A DNA stretch of 64,000 nucleotides from Sphingosinicellaceae bacterium. GTDB taxonomy: Bacteria; Pseudomonadota; Alphaproteobacteria; Sphingomonadales; Sphingomonadaceae. The stretch spans positions 2,433,001 through 2,497,000 of the forward strand of contig CP079108.1 of NCBI GenBank assembly GCA_019285715.1, in the 5' to 3' direction. Position numbers and translations under genes: made by a program. Positions 17,683-28,207 of the stretch are shown here, piece after piece; position 1 is the first letter of the stretch, and each line of letters starts with the position of its first letter. Under the pieces are notes generated by a model, which worked only from the letters and a program-made list of their open reading frames with translations, was not told the origin of the DNA and searched no databases.

Positions 17683-19191
17683 ATGCATCCAGCGAACCAC
17701 GCCGCGACGCAGCCCGACGCCGTCGCCGTCCGCATGGCAGCGAGCGGCGCGACGCTGACCTATGTCCAGCTCGAAGCGCAGTCCAACCAGGTCGCGCAAT
17801 TGCTGCGCGCGCAGGGCCTCGTGCGCGGTGATACGGTGGTGATCTGGCTCGACAATTGCCTCGAATATCTGCCGATCTGCTGGGGGGCCCAGCGCGCGGG
17901 GCTGGTGTTCGTCGCGATGTCGACCAAGCTGACCTTCGACGAGGCCGCGTACATCGTCGCAGACTCAGGCGCGCAGGCGGTGTTTGCGGGCGCGCGGTTC
18001 GCGACAATTGCGGCTGAGCTGCCGGTGACGGCCGGGCGCTACGCGGTCGGCGGGCCGATCCCGGGCTGGACGGCGTTCGAGACCGCTGCCCGGGCCCAGC
18101 CCAACACGCCGATCACGGACCAGTCGCCGGGACGGGACATGCTGTATTCGAGCGGCACCACCGGGCGCCCGAAAGGCGTACGCGGGCCGCTTCCCGAGGG
18201 CGCGCTCGACGACACCGACTCGTTGCAGGGGCTGGTGCGAGCACTCTACAGCTTCGAGCCGGGCATGATCTATCTGTCCCCCGCGCCACTCTACCACGCC
18301 GCGCCGCTGCGCTATTGCATGGCGGTCCAGCGCTTCGGCGGCACGGTCATCGTCATGGAGCGCTTCGACCCCGAGACGTACCTCGCGCTCGTCGAGAAAT
18401 ACCACGTCACGCACAGCCAGCTGGTCCCGACGATGTTCGTGCGGATGCTCAAGTTGCCGCCAGAAGTGCGTGCGAAATATGATATTTCGAGCCTCAAGGT
18501 CGCGATCCACGCCGCCGCGCCATGCCCGGTCGACGTCAAGCAGGCGATGCTCGACTGGTGGGGCGACACCATCTTCGAATATTACTCGGCGACCGAGAGC
18601 GCCGGCTTCACCGCAATCTCGCCGCAGGAGTGGCGGACCCACCCGGGGTCGGTCGGGAAGTCGATCCTCGGCGAAATCCGGGTGCTCGGCGACGACGACG
18701 AACCGCTCGGCCCGAACCAGACCGGGCGCATCTTCTTCGCCGGCGGACCTGCGTTCAGCTATCACAACGATCCCGAGAAGACCGCGAGCGTCACCGGCGC
18801 GCACGGCTGCACCTTCGGCGACATCGGCCACGTCGACGAGGATGGCTATCTCTACCTGACCGACCGCGCCGCCTATATGATCATCAGCGGCGGCGTGAAC
18901 GTCTACCCGCAAGAGGCTGAAAACGTTCTCACGATGCATCCCGCCGTTGCCGACGTCGCAGTGTTCGGCGTGCCCGATGCCGAGATGGGCGAGGCGGTGA
19001 AGGCCGTCGTCCAGCCGAAGGACCCTGCCGCCGCCGGGCCCGAACTCGCGGCCGAGCTGATTGCCTTCGTGCGGTCGCGGTTGAGCCACATCAAATGCCC
19101 GAAAACGGTGGATTTCATGGACGAACTGCCCCGCCACGATACCGGCAAGCTGTACAAGCGCCTGCTCCGCGACCGCTACTGGGCCGCCTGA
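17683..19191 (+). CDS. Acyl-CoA synthetase (AMP-dependent ligase)
   Basis: Activates a carboxylic acid to its CoA thioester through an acyl-AMP. The predicted protein is 502 residues. Motifs: the P-loop-like YSSGTTGRPKG (about 155-165), the YYSATES adenine-binding motif, GDIGHVDEDGYLYLTDR, GGVNVYPQEAENVL, and the C-terminal catalytic Lys in HDTGKLYKRLL. A strong GGGGGAGGA ribosome site lies 8 bases before the ATG. The closest family type is FadD/medium- or aryl-acid ligases used in degradation; the acid cannot be named from sequence. The stop overlaps the next small membrane gene by one base. Confidence 0.9.
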   Translation: MHPANHAATQPDAVAVRMAASGATLTYVQLEAQSNQVAQLLRAQGLVRGDTVVIWLDNCLEYLPICWGAQRAGLVFVAMSTKLTFDEAAYIVADSGAQAVFAGARFATIAAELPVTAGRYAVGGPIPGWTAFETAARAQPNTPITDQSPGRDMLYSSGTTGRPKGVRGPLPEGALDDTDSLQGLVRALYSFEPGMIYLSPAPLYHAAPLRYCMAVQRFGGTVIVMERFDPETYLALVEKYHVTHSQLVPTMFVRMLKLPPEVRAKYDISSLKVAIHAAAPCPVDVKQAMLDWWGDTIFEYYSATESAGFTAISPQEWRTHPGSVGKSILGEIRVLGDDDEPLGPNQTGRIFFAGGPAFSYHNDPEKTASVTGAHGCTFGDIGHVDEDGYLYLTDRAAYMIISGGVNVYPQEAENVLTMHPAVADVAVFGVPDAEMGEAVKAVVQPKDPAAAGPELAAELIAFVRSRLSHIKCPKTVDFMDELPRHDTGKLYKRLLRDRYWAA

Positions 19192-19478
19192 TGCCCCGCC
19201 CACACCACCAGATCATCAGCTCGTCCACCAGCCTGCTCGGTATTTCGCTGGTGATCATCACCGCCCTCCACGTCAGCCATGCCGCGCGCGACACCTTCGC
19301 CGACGAGATCGCCTGCGTGTCCGCGGTCAGCCTGAGCCTCAGCACGATCACCTCGTACCTGGCGATCCGCGCCGAACCCAAGGAGAGCCGCTTTGCCGAT
19401 GTCGCCGACAAGGCGTTCCTGCTCGGCATGGTATTGCTGTTCGTCGCGGTGCTGATCTACGCGATCGGGGACGCATGA
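19191..19478 (+). CDS. Small two-helix membrane protein
   Basis: Predicted 95 residues, no family recognised. Two hydrophobic segments (LLGISLVIITALHVSHAA and FLLGMVLLFVAVLIYAIG) flank a region with ISLSLST..SYLAIRAEP, so a small inner-membrane protein with at least two helices is likely. The ATG shares its A with the TGA of the acyl-CoA ligase, which argues it is a real, coupled gene. Function unknown. Confidence 0.65.
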   Translation: MPRPHHQIISSSTSLLGISLVIITALHVSHAARDTFADEIACVSAVSLSLSTITSYLAIRAEPKESRFADVADKAFLLGMVLLFVAVLIYAIGDA

Positions 19479-19548
19479 TCAGGGCGCGTGACGCGTTGCG
19501 GCGACTCGCTAGAATGCTTAAGCCGACGACGCCATCCGGGAGACGCGC

Positions 19549-20259
19549 ATGACCACCGAACCCTTCGACTATCGTGACGGCGAGACGCTGTGCCGCGGCC
19601 AGATCGCGGTTCCCGGCGGCACCGACAAGCGCCCCGCCATCGCGATCTTCGCCGACCTCGGCGGCATCGGCGAGCACACCGAGCGCTACGCCAACGACCT
19701 TGCCGGCCTCGGCTATCTCGCGCTCGCCGCCGACGTTTATGGTGACGGCAAGACCCCCAAGGACTTCGCCGAAGGCATGCCCTGGGTGCAAAGCTGGAAG
19801 GCCGACCCCGTCGCCCTTGCGAAGCGCGCGGCGGCCGCACTCGACGCGCTGGCGGCGCACCCGCGCTGCGACGGCCGGCTCGGCGCGATCGGCTTCTGCT
19901 TCGGCGGCACCACGGTGCTCGAGCTCGCGCGCCACGGCCACCCTGGCTACCTGGCGGGCGTCAGCTTCCACGGCGACGCGGCGACGCCCCAGCCCGCGAC
20001 CAAGCCGATCGCGACCAAGCTCCTTGTCCTCCACGGCGCCGAGGACCCGCTGATGCCCGGCCCGGTACTGCTTACGTTCCTCGCCGAGATGGCGGCGGTC
20101 GAGGCCGACTGCCAGACCGTTGCCTATACCGGCGCGGTCCACAGCTTCACCAACCGCAACGCCGACGGCAGCGTCATGCCCGGCATCAAGTACCACGAGC
20201 GCACCGCCAAGCGGTCGTGGAAGGCGATGGCCGCGCACTTCGCCGAGGTCTTCGCATAG
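19549..20259 (+). CDS. Dienelactone hydrolase family protein
   Basis: Predicted 236-residue alpha/beta hydrolase of the DLH family. The nucleophile is Cys117 in IGFCFGG, as in true dienelactone hydrolases rather than Ser esterases; the acid is Asp in HGAEDPLMP and the His lies in GAVHSFTN. In classical pathways these enzymes open dienelactones during chlorocatechol degradation, but many genomic members have other or unknown ester substrates. No catabolic cluster surrounds it. Cytosolic: no signal peptide. Confidence 0.87.
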   Translation: MTTEPFDYRDGETLCRGQIAVPGGTDKRPAIAIFADLGGIGEHTERYANDLAGLGYLALAADVYGDGKTPKDFAEGMPWVQSWKADPVALAKRAAAALDALAAHPRCDGRLGAIGFCFGGTTVLELARHGHPGYLAGVSFHGDAATPQPATKPIATKLLVLHGAEDPLMPGPVLLTFLAEMAAVEADCQTVAYTGAVHSFTNRNADGSVMPGIKYHERTAKRSWKAMAAHFAEVFA

Positions 20260-20289
20260 GACCCGATTCGCGCTAGAATCGTAACCGCG

Positions 20290-21243
20290 ATGCGCCCCGG
20301 CCGCCTCCTCTTGCCCGTCTTCGCGCTGGCCGTCGCGCTGCCCGCTCCGGTGTTGGCGTGGGGCGAGCTTGGCCACCGCATGGTCGCGACGATCGCCTTT
20401 GCCGAGGTCAGGCCGGAGACGCGGCGCGCGATCAAGAAGCTGCTGCGCCACGGTGCCGAGGTCGCCACCCCGACCTGTCCGCTGCGGACGCTCGAAGATG
20501 CCGCGGTCTGGCCCGACTGCCTCCGCGGCCTCGGCGACCGCTTCGCGTCCTCGTTCCCGTGGCACTACCAGGATATCAGCGTCTGCATGGACTTCGACGT
20601 CAAGGAAGCCTGTCCCGACGGCAATTGCGTCACCGCCCAGATTGCGAAGCAGGCCAAAATCCTCGCCACCAAAAGCCGGCCCATCGTGGAGAGGATCACC
20701 GCGCTGGCGTTCCTCGCGCATTTCGTCGGCGACGTGCACCAGCCGCTCCATGTCGGCGAGAAGGGCGACCGCGGCGGCAACCAGGTTCCCGCAGACTACG
20801 GCGCCAAGGCCGGCGGCAAGCTCAACCTCCACCACATCTGGGACACCGAACTTGCCGAGCGCGCGCTGACGGAGCCGCCCGTGGTTGGCCCCGCCTCCGT
20901 CACCGCGGCCGAGCGCGTCGAGTGGCGCAAGGGCAATGTCACCGACTGGGCTCGCGAAAGCTGGCAGGCGGCCAAGGACGTCACTTACGGCAATCTCCAC
21001 GACTACCCCGACCGCTGCCTGCTGCCACCTGCGCCGGTGACGTCCGCGACCTCGCTGGCGCCGGCCGAGGCTGCCGTTGCCGACAGCCTCGGTGCTGTCG
21101 CCGCTGCCGTCGCCGGCCCGCGCGCCAAGGTCGACGAGGCCTACATCGCCGCGGCAACCCCGGTCGTCCGCACCCAGATCGAGAAAGCCGGCGTCCGCCT
21201 CGCGATGATGCTCGACGCGGCGTTGACCAAGCCCCTACGGTAA
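20290..21243 (+). CDS. S1/P1-type nuclease, secreted
   Basis: Zinc-dependent single-strand-specific nuclease of the S1/P1 family. Predicted 317 residues with a signal peptide ending ...PAPVLA, so the mature protein would begin WGELGH, placing the N-terminal Trp where the family uses its amino group as a zinc ligand. Other ligand motifs are HYQDIS, HFVGDVHQPLHVGEKGDRGGN and HHIWD. Probably acts in the periplasm or outside on RNA/ssDNA or 3'-nucleotides, for nutrient salvage. It starts 30 bases after the DLH gene stop. Confidence 0.9.
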   Translation: MRPGRLLLPVFALAVALPAPVLAWGELGHRMVATIAFAEVRPETRRAIKKLLRHGAEVATPTCPLRTLEDAAVWPDCLRGLGDRFASSFPWHYQDISVCMDFDVKEACPDGNCVTAQIAKQAKILATKSRPIVERITALAFLAHFVGDVHQPLHVGEKGDRGGNQVPADYGAKAGGKLNLHHIWDTELAERALTEPPVVGPASVTAAERVEWRKGNVTDWARESWQAAKDVTYGNLHDYPDRCLLPPAPVTSATSLAPAEAAVADSLGAVAAAVAGPRAKVDEAYIAAATPVVRTQIEKAGVRLAMMLDAALTKPLR

Positions 21244-21307
21244 CCGAACCACGCGGCGGGCGTTGCTGCGGGCAGGGATATATCGACGCTATAGTGAGGG
21301 GACCGGG

Positions 21308-22246
21308 ATGCGACTCGACGACCAACGTGAGAGCGACAACGTCGACGATCAGCGCGGCCAGGGCGGCGGGCTCGGTTTCGGCGGCGGCGGTGGCTTCGGC
21401 GGTGGCGGCGGTATCCTCGGGTTCCTGCTGCCGATGGTGATGAGCCGCTTCGGCTGCGGCGGCGTCGCGGTGCTGGTGGTGCTGTTCCTGGTCTTCGGCG
21501 GCGGCCTGAGCAGCCTCGGCGGGCTGGTCGGCGGCGGCGGTGTCGGTGCTCCCCAGATCGGCCAGCCGGCGCAGGAAACCGCCCCCGCCACCGGAGCCAC
21601 CGGCGCGGCACGCTCCGAAAGCTCGACCGACCGCTTCGTCCGCCAGGTCCTCGGCTCGACCGAGGATGTCTGGGGCAAGGTCTTCCCCGAACAGGCCGGC
21701 AAGCCCTACGTCCGCCCCCGCCTCGTGCTGTTCAGCGGCCAGACCCGCTCGGGCTGCGGCGCGGCGGAATCGGCGATGGGCCCGTTCTATTGCCCCGCCG
21801 ATCACAAGGTCTACCTCGACGAAAGCTTCTTCGACGAGCTCCAGACCCGCTTCGGCGCCAAGGGCGATGCGGCCGCCGCGTACGTCGTCGCGCACGAGAT
21901 CGGGCACCATCTGCAGAGCCTGCTCGGCATCTCCGACCAGGTCCAGACGGCGCAGGAGCGTGCGTCGGAAAGCCAGCGCAACGCCCTGTCGGTCAAGCTC
22001 GAGCTCCAGGCCGACTGCTTCGCCGGCGTCTGGGCCAAGAACAGCGGCCGCCTCGAGGACGGCGACATCGAGGAGGCGGTCACCGCCGCGCAGGCGATCG
22101 GCGATGACACACTGCAGCGCCAGGCGCGCGGCACCGTCGTTCCCGACAGCTTCACCCACGGGTCGAGCGCGCAGCGAGTACAGTGGCTCAAGACCGGGCT
22201 GGCAAGTGGCCGACTGGACTCCTGCGATACGTTCGGAGGTCGGTGA
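21308..22246 (+). CDS. YpfJ-type neutral zinc metallopeptidase-like protein
   Basis: Predicted 312 residues of the YpfJ/DUF2342-related zinc metallopeptidase family. It starts MRLDDQRESDNVDDQRG, then a Gly-rich loop (GGGLGFGGGGGFGGGGG), one membrane helix (about 51-66) and a periplasmic domain with HEIGHH (196-201) and downstream ELQADCFAGVWA, whose Glu/Asp complete a metal site. Conserved Cys pairs (SGCG, FYCP, DSCD) fit an oxidised periplasmic fold. Catalytic activity of this family is not well documented. The ATG was preferred over an upstream in-frame one because it matches the family start. Confidence 0.88.
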   Translation: MRLDDQRESDNVDDQRGQGGGLGFGGGGGFGGGGGILGFLLPMVMSRFGCGGVAVLVVLFLVFGGGLSSLGGLVGGGGVGAPQIGQPAQETAPATGATGAARSESSTDRFVRQVLGSTEDVWGKVFPEQAGKPYVRPRLVLFSGQTRSGCGAAESAMGPFYCPADHKVYLDESFFDELQTRFGAKGDAAAAYVVAHEIGHHLQSLLGISDQVQTAQERASESQRNALSVKLELQADCFAGVWAKNSGRLEDGDIEEAVTAAQAIGDDTLQRQARGTVVPDSFTHGSSAQRVQWLKTGLASGRLDSCDTFGGR

Positions 22247-22249
22247 GCG

Positions 22250-22582
22250 CTAGTTCGCACCCCACCAGTCGAACGCCACTCGCTGCCGCGCCCGCACCCA
22301 CGCCGCCGCTTCCGGCCCGGTGAACAGCCCGCGGTAATCGGTCTCGCCGAGCCACCAGCCCTGCCCCGGCAGCCCGTCCGACTGGCGCACCACCAGCACT
22401 GCGAGCTCGGGCCGCCCGGCCCCGCGCTCGGCCGCGTCGACGGTCTCGAGCACCTTGCACATCGCCCGCATCTTCGGGCGGCTGAACGCGTAGCCGAGCG
22501 CGCCGAGAACTTCGGAATAGGTCACGGTCTCACCCGCCCGCGCCCGCGCGTGGAGCAGCGCCGCGACATGATCCGGGTCCAT
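22250..22582 (-). CDS. Small conserved protein of unknown function (MGMT-like fold possible)
   Basis: Predicted 110 residues starting MDPDHVAALLHARARAGETVTYSEVLGALGYAFSRPKM. A helix-rich N-terminus with TVTYSEVLGALG recalls the winged-helix part of alkyltransferase-like proteins, but the Cys motif of that family is missing. The rest reads LAVLVVRQSDGLPGQGWWLG ... WWGAN. Divergent from pabBC. An upstream in-frame ATG at 22645 would overlap the pabBC start codon exactly; ATG 22582 gives the more natural length. No function assigned. Confidence 0.65.
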   Translation of the reverse strand: MDPDHVAALLHARARAGETVTYSEVLGALGYAFSRPKMRAMCKVLETVDAAERGAGRPELAVLVVRQSDGLPGQGWWLGETDYRGLFTGPEAAAWVRARQRVAFDWWGAN

Positions 22583-22644
22583 CGTGGCCTGCACTCCCAC
22601 CGCATCTCGCCGCCAGTCGCTAGGCATGGCATGGGCGTCGCGCA

Positions 22645-24405
22645 ATGGCCTTCGATCCCGTCCAGCCCTTCGTCCTGCTCGACGACGCCCGCGCGGGCCG
22701 GGCGCGGCTGTTCAGCGAGGTTGGTGTAGTGGTCGAGGCGGCGAAGCTGGGCGAGGTCGGCGCAGCGCTGGTGGCGGTCCGCGCGATGGGCGGCAACCGC
22801 GCCGGGTTCCTCAGCTTCGAGGCGGGCGCCGCCCTCACTTCGTGCCCCCCTCCCGGTACGGGAGGGGGGCAGGCGGCCCTCCCCCTAGTCTGGTTTGCGC
22901 GCTTCGACCGCGTCGAGACCTTCGACGACGCCGCCACCGACGCCCTCCTCGACGCCGGTCACGCCAGCATCGGTCCCGCCCGCCCCCGCATCGAACGTGT
23001 TGCCTATGACCACATGCTCGCCCGCATCGCCGAGTTGATCGCGGCAGGCGACGTCTACCAGGTCAACGCAACCTTTGCCGCCGACGTCGCGACGCGCGGC
23101 CACCCGCTGGCGCTGTACCGCCGCCTCCGCCGCGCCCAGGCCGCGCCGCATTGCGCCCTCATCCACACCGGCCGCGACTGGCTGCTGAGCCTGTCGCCCG
23201 AGCTGCTGTTCGACCTGAGCGGCCGCGCCCTGACCACCCGCCCGATGAAGGGCACCGCCGCGCGCGGAGCGACCGCCGCAGCCGACGATGCCGCCGCTGC
23301 CGAACTCGCCGCCGACCCCAAGAACCGCGCCGAAAACCTGATGATCGTCGACCTGCTCAGGAACGACCTGTCGCGCGTCGCCGAGCCCGGCTCGGTCGCG
23401 GTCCCGCAGTTGTTCGCCGTCGAACGCTACCCGACCGTCCTGCAGATGACGTCGACCGTCACTGCACTCGCCCGCTCCGGCATCGACGCAGTCGACGTGC
23501 TCGCGGCGCTGTTCCCCTGCGGCTCGGTCACCGGCGCGCCCAAGATTCGCGCGCTCGAGGTCATTGCCGAACTCGAGGCCGCCCCACGCGGCGCCTACAC
23601 CGGCAGCATCGGCGCGATCGACGCAAGCGGCGACGCGACCTTCAACGTCGCGATCCGGACTTTGACAATGCAGCCCGGCGGCGGCGCGCGCATGGGCCTC
23701 GGCGGCGGCATCGTCGCCGACAGCGAGGTCACCTCGGAGTGGGCCGAAGCGCTCGCCAAGGGTGCATTCCTGACGCGCTCCCCCGCGCGGGTCGACCTGA
23801 TCGAGACGATGCGCTTCGAGCCGGGAATCGGGTTAGTGCACCGCGAGCTGCACCTCGATCGGCTGGCGGCGAGCGCGGGTTTTCTCGGGCACCGGCTCGA
23901 CCTCGTGGCGACGGAGGCGGCGCTGGCAGCAGCAACGGAGCGCATGTCCCACCCAGGCCGCATCCGTCTCCTCCTCGCCCGCTCCGGCGCGGTCTCGGTG
24001 CAGGCCAGCCCCCTGCCGCCGACCCCCGCCGCGCCCGTCGCGGTAAAGCTCGTGCCCCTCCCCGTCGCCGCCTCCGACTGGCGCCTCCGCCACAAGACCA
24101 GCGACCGCGCCTTCTACGACGACGCGCGCCGCGCTGCGGGCAGCTTCGAGGTCGTCTTCGTTCGCCCCGACGGCGGCCTCACCGAGGGCAGCTTCACCAA
24201 CGTCTTCGTCGAGCGGGACAGGCGGATGCTGACCCCGCCGCTCGGGGAGGGCCTGCTCCCCGGTGTGCTCCGCGCCGCACTCATCACCGAAGGACGGGCG
24301 ATCGAAGCCCGCCTCACCGCCGCCGACCTCGTGGGCGGCTTCCTGATCGGCAATTCCCTCCGCGGCCTGATCCGCGCACGCCTCGGGGCACCGGCTTTTC
24401 CTTGA
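22645..24405 (+). CDS. pabB: Aminodeoxychorismate synthase component I fused to aminodeoxychorismate lyase
   Basis: Two-domain enzyme of p-aminobenzoate synthesis. Residues 1-385 are the chorismate-binding PabB part: Lys202 in RPMKGTAARG, ENLMIVDLLRNDLSR, FPCGSVTGAPK and RMGLGGGIVADS. Residues 385-586 are a class IV PLP lyase (PabC type), with probable Lys484 in RHKTSDRAFYD and LTEGSFTNVF. The PabA amidotransferase is not encoded here. A 27-base palindrome (22844-22870) inside the coding frame inserts a CPPPGTGGGQ loop at residues 67-76, between conserved strands. With folB and the reductase at 2 kb it serves folate synthesis. Confidence 0.92.
   Translation: MAFDPVQPFVLLDDARAGRARLFSEVGVVVEAAKLGEVGAALVAVRAMGGNRAGFLSFEAGAALTSCPPPGTGGGQAALPLVWFARFDRVETFDDAATDALLDAGHASIGPARPRIERVAYDHMLARIAELIAAGDVYQVNATFAADVATRGHPLALYRRLRRAQAAPHCALIHTGRDWLLSLSPELLFDLSGRALTTRPMKGTAARGATAAADDAAAAELAADPKNRAENLMIVDLLRNDLSRVAEPGSVAVPQLFAVERYPTVLQMTSTVTALARSGIDAVDVLAALFPCGSVTGAPKIRALEVIAELEAAPRGAYTGSIGAIDASGDATFNVAIRTLTMQPGGGARMGLGGGIVADSEVTSEWAEALAKGAFLTRSPARVDLIETMRFEPGIGLVHRELHLDRLAASAGFLGHRLDLVATEAALAAATERMSHPGRIRLLLARSGAVSVQASPLPPTPAAPVAVKLVPLPVAASDWRLRHKTSDRAFYDDARRAAGSFEVVFVRPDGGLTEGSFTNVFVERDRRMLTPPLGEGLLPGVLRAALITEGRAIEARLTAADLVGGFLIGNSLRGLIRARLGAPAFP
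22844..22870. repeat. Palindrome of the CCCTCCC family inside the pabBC frame
   Basis: GCCCCCCTCCCG, three bases, then CGGGAGGGGGGC: perfect 12-bp arms. It lies fully inside pabB-pabC and keeps the frame, coding Pro/Gly-rich residues. The arms match the ends of the intergenic repeats at 12534 and 35935, so it looks like an in-frame repeat insertion. Confidence 0.7.
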
Positions 24406-26765
<2,360 letters not shown>

Positions 26766-26777
26766 TCGTTCACTCCC

Positions 26778-28193
26778 CTAGATTGCGGCTCCCGCGGCGT
26801 GGATCGCCAGTCCGACCAGCCCGCCGATCACTGTTCCGTTGATGCGGATATACTGCAAGTCACGCCCGACGGCGGTCTCCAGCCGGTCGGTCACGGTCGC
26901 GGCGTCCCAGCCGCGGATGGTATCGCTGACCAGCCGGACGATCGCGGCGCCGTAGCTGCCGACGATGCTGACCAGGGTGCGGCGTGCCAGCGTGTTGATG
27001 GCGTCCGCCAGCGCCGCGTTCGATAGCACGACCTCCCCCGCCGCGAGCGCGATGCGGCCTCGCCCAGCCCCGGGCGGCGCGTCGATCATCTCGGCGAGCA
27101 TTCCCTTCACCGTGTCCCACAGCGACGCGAACATCGCACCCGTCGCTGGTGCATCGAGAAGTTCGCGCTTCGCCGCCTCGACGTGGCCGGCCGCCGTGCT
27201 GGCGGGGTCCTCGAGGTCGTCGGCGAGGCCGCGCAGCCAGTTGGTGATCGCGATCCGGTCGGGGTGGTCGCGGCCGAGCGCGCGATGCACCGGCGGCTCG
27301 GGGGGCGCGCTGGTGCCCTCGTGCGCCGCCAGGCGCTCCCGGAAGCCCTGTACGACCAGCGCGGCGTCGCGGGCCTGGAGCCGGGCCGCCTCCTCGGTCA
27401 TCGCGAACAGATGGTCCTGGACGCCGTCGATGAACGCCCGCGAATAGCCCCGGTCGACGAAGCCGGGCATGTACTTGGGCGCGCGCTCGGCGACGGCGGC
27501 GTGGATATAGTCCTGCCGAGCGTCGACGGTGTTCATCGCGGCGGCAAGGATCGCTTCGACCAGCGGCTCGTGGCGCCCGGCCTCGACCAGCGGCCGCAGC
27601 AGTCGCGCCAGCACCGGCGCCACCGGGCGGTCGCGCAGGCCGTCGGTGACCGTCACCGCGATCAGCTGCGCCATGACCTTGCCGTCGAGCGCGTCGGCAA
27701 ACTGGAGCAGCAGCTTCGACAGCGCCGCGCGCAGCCGCCCGGCCTTGGCGTCGGCGGGCCCCGGCGGGGCGGTCAGCCAGCGTCCGAGCGCCCCCGCGAG
27801 GTCCATCCCCTCCAAGCGCCGCGCCACGACCGAGGGCGTGAGGAAGTTATCCTTGAGGAACTGCGCCAGGCTGTCGCCGATACGGTCCTTGTTCGACGGG
27901 ATGATCGCCGTGTGCGGGATCGGCAGGCCGAGCGGGTGGCGGAACAGCGCCGTTACTGCGAACCAGTCGGCCAGCCCGCCGATCATCGCCGCTTCGAAAA
28001 ACGCCCGGACATAGCCGAGCTGTTCCGCGTATTCCGGGTAGCGCGGCCGCACCAGCAGCACCGCGATCCAGCCGCCCGCCATCGCGACCAGCAGCAGCGT
28101 CGCGACCAGGCGCATGCGGTGGAACGGCGTCGTCGCGTCGACGATCCGGAAGGGCTTGAGGCCCGCGAACGCGGCCGGGCGGCTAGCGGCCAT
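26778..28193 (-). CDS. DUF445 family membrane protein
   Basis: Predicted 471 residues, the length of YjiN-type DUF445 proteins. An N-terminal helix (LVATLLLVAMAGGWIAVLLV) is followed by the family hallmark FEAAMIGGLADWFAVTALFRHPLGLPIPHTAIIP, then a long helical cytoplasmic or periplasmic body and a last helix (GGLVGLAIHAAGAA). Function unknown, with a proposed membrane-organising role in some bacteria. It starts 14 bases after the RND permease stop, so co-transcription with the pump is likely. Confidence 0.88.
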   Translation of the reverse strand: MAASRPAAFAGLKPFRIVDATTPFHRMRLVATLLLVAMAGGWIAVLLVRPRYPEYAEQLGYVRAFFEAAMIGGLADWFAVTALFRHPLGLPIPHTAIIPSNKDRIGDSLAQFLKDNFLTPSVVARRLEGMDLAGALGRWLTAPPGPADAKAGRLRAALSKLLLQFADALDGKVMAQLIAVTVTDGLRDRPVAPVLARLLRPLVEAGRHEPLVEAILAAAMNTVDARQDYIHAAVAERAPKYMPGFVDRGYSRAFIDGVQDHLFAMTEEAARLQARDAALVVQGFRERLAAHEGTSAPPEPPVHRALGRDHPDRIAITNWLRGLADDLEDPASTAAGHVEAAKRELLDAPATGAMFASLWDTVKGMLAEMIDAPPGAGRGRIALAAGEVVLSNAALADAINTLARRTLVSIVGSYGAAIVRLVSDTIRGWDAATVTDRLETAVGRDLQYIRINGTVIGGLVGLAIHAAGAAI

Positions 28194-28207
28194 TCGGCTG
28201 GATCAAC

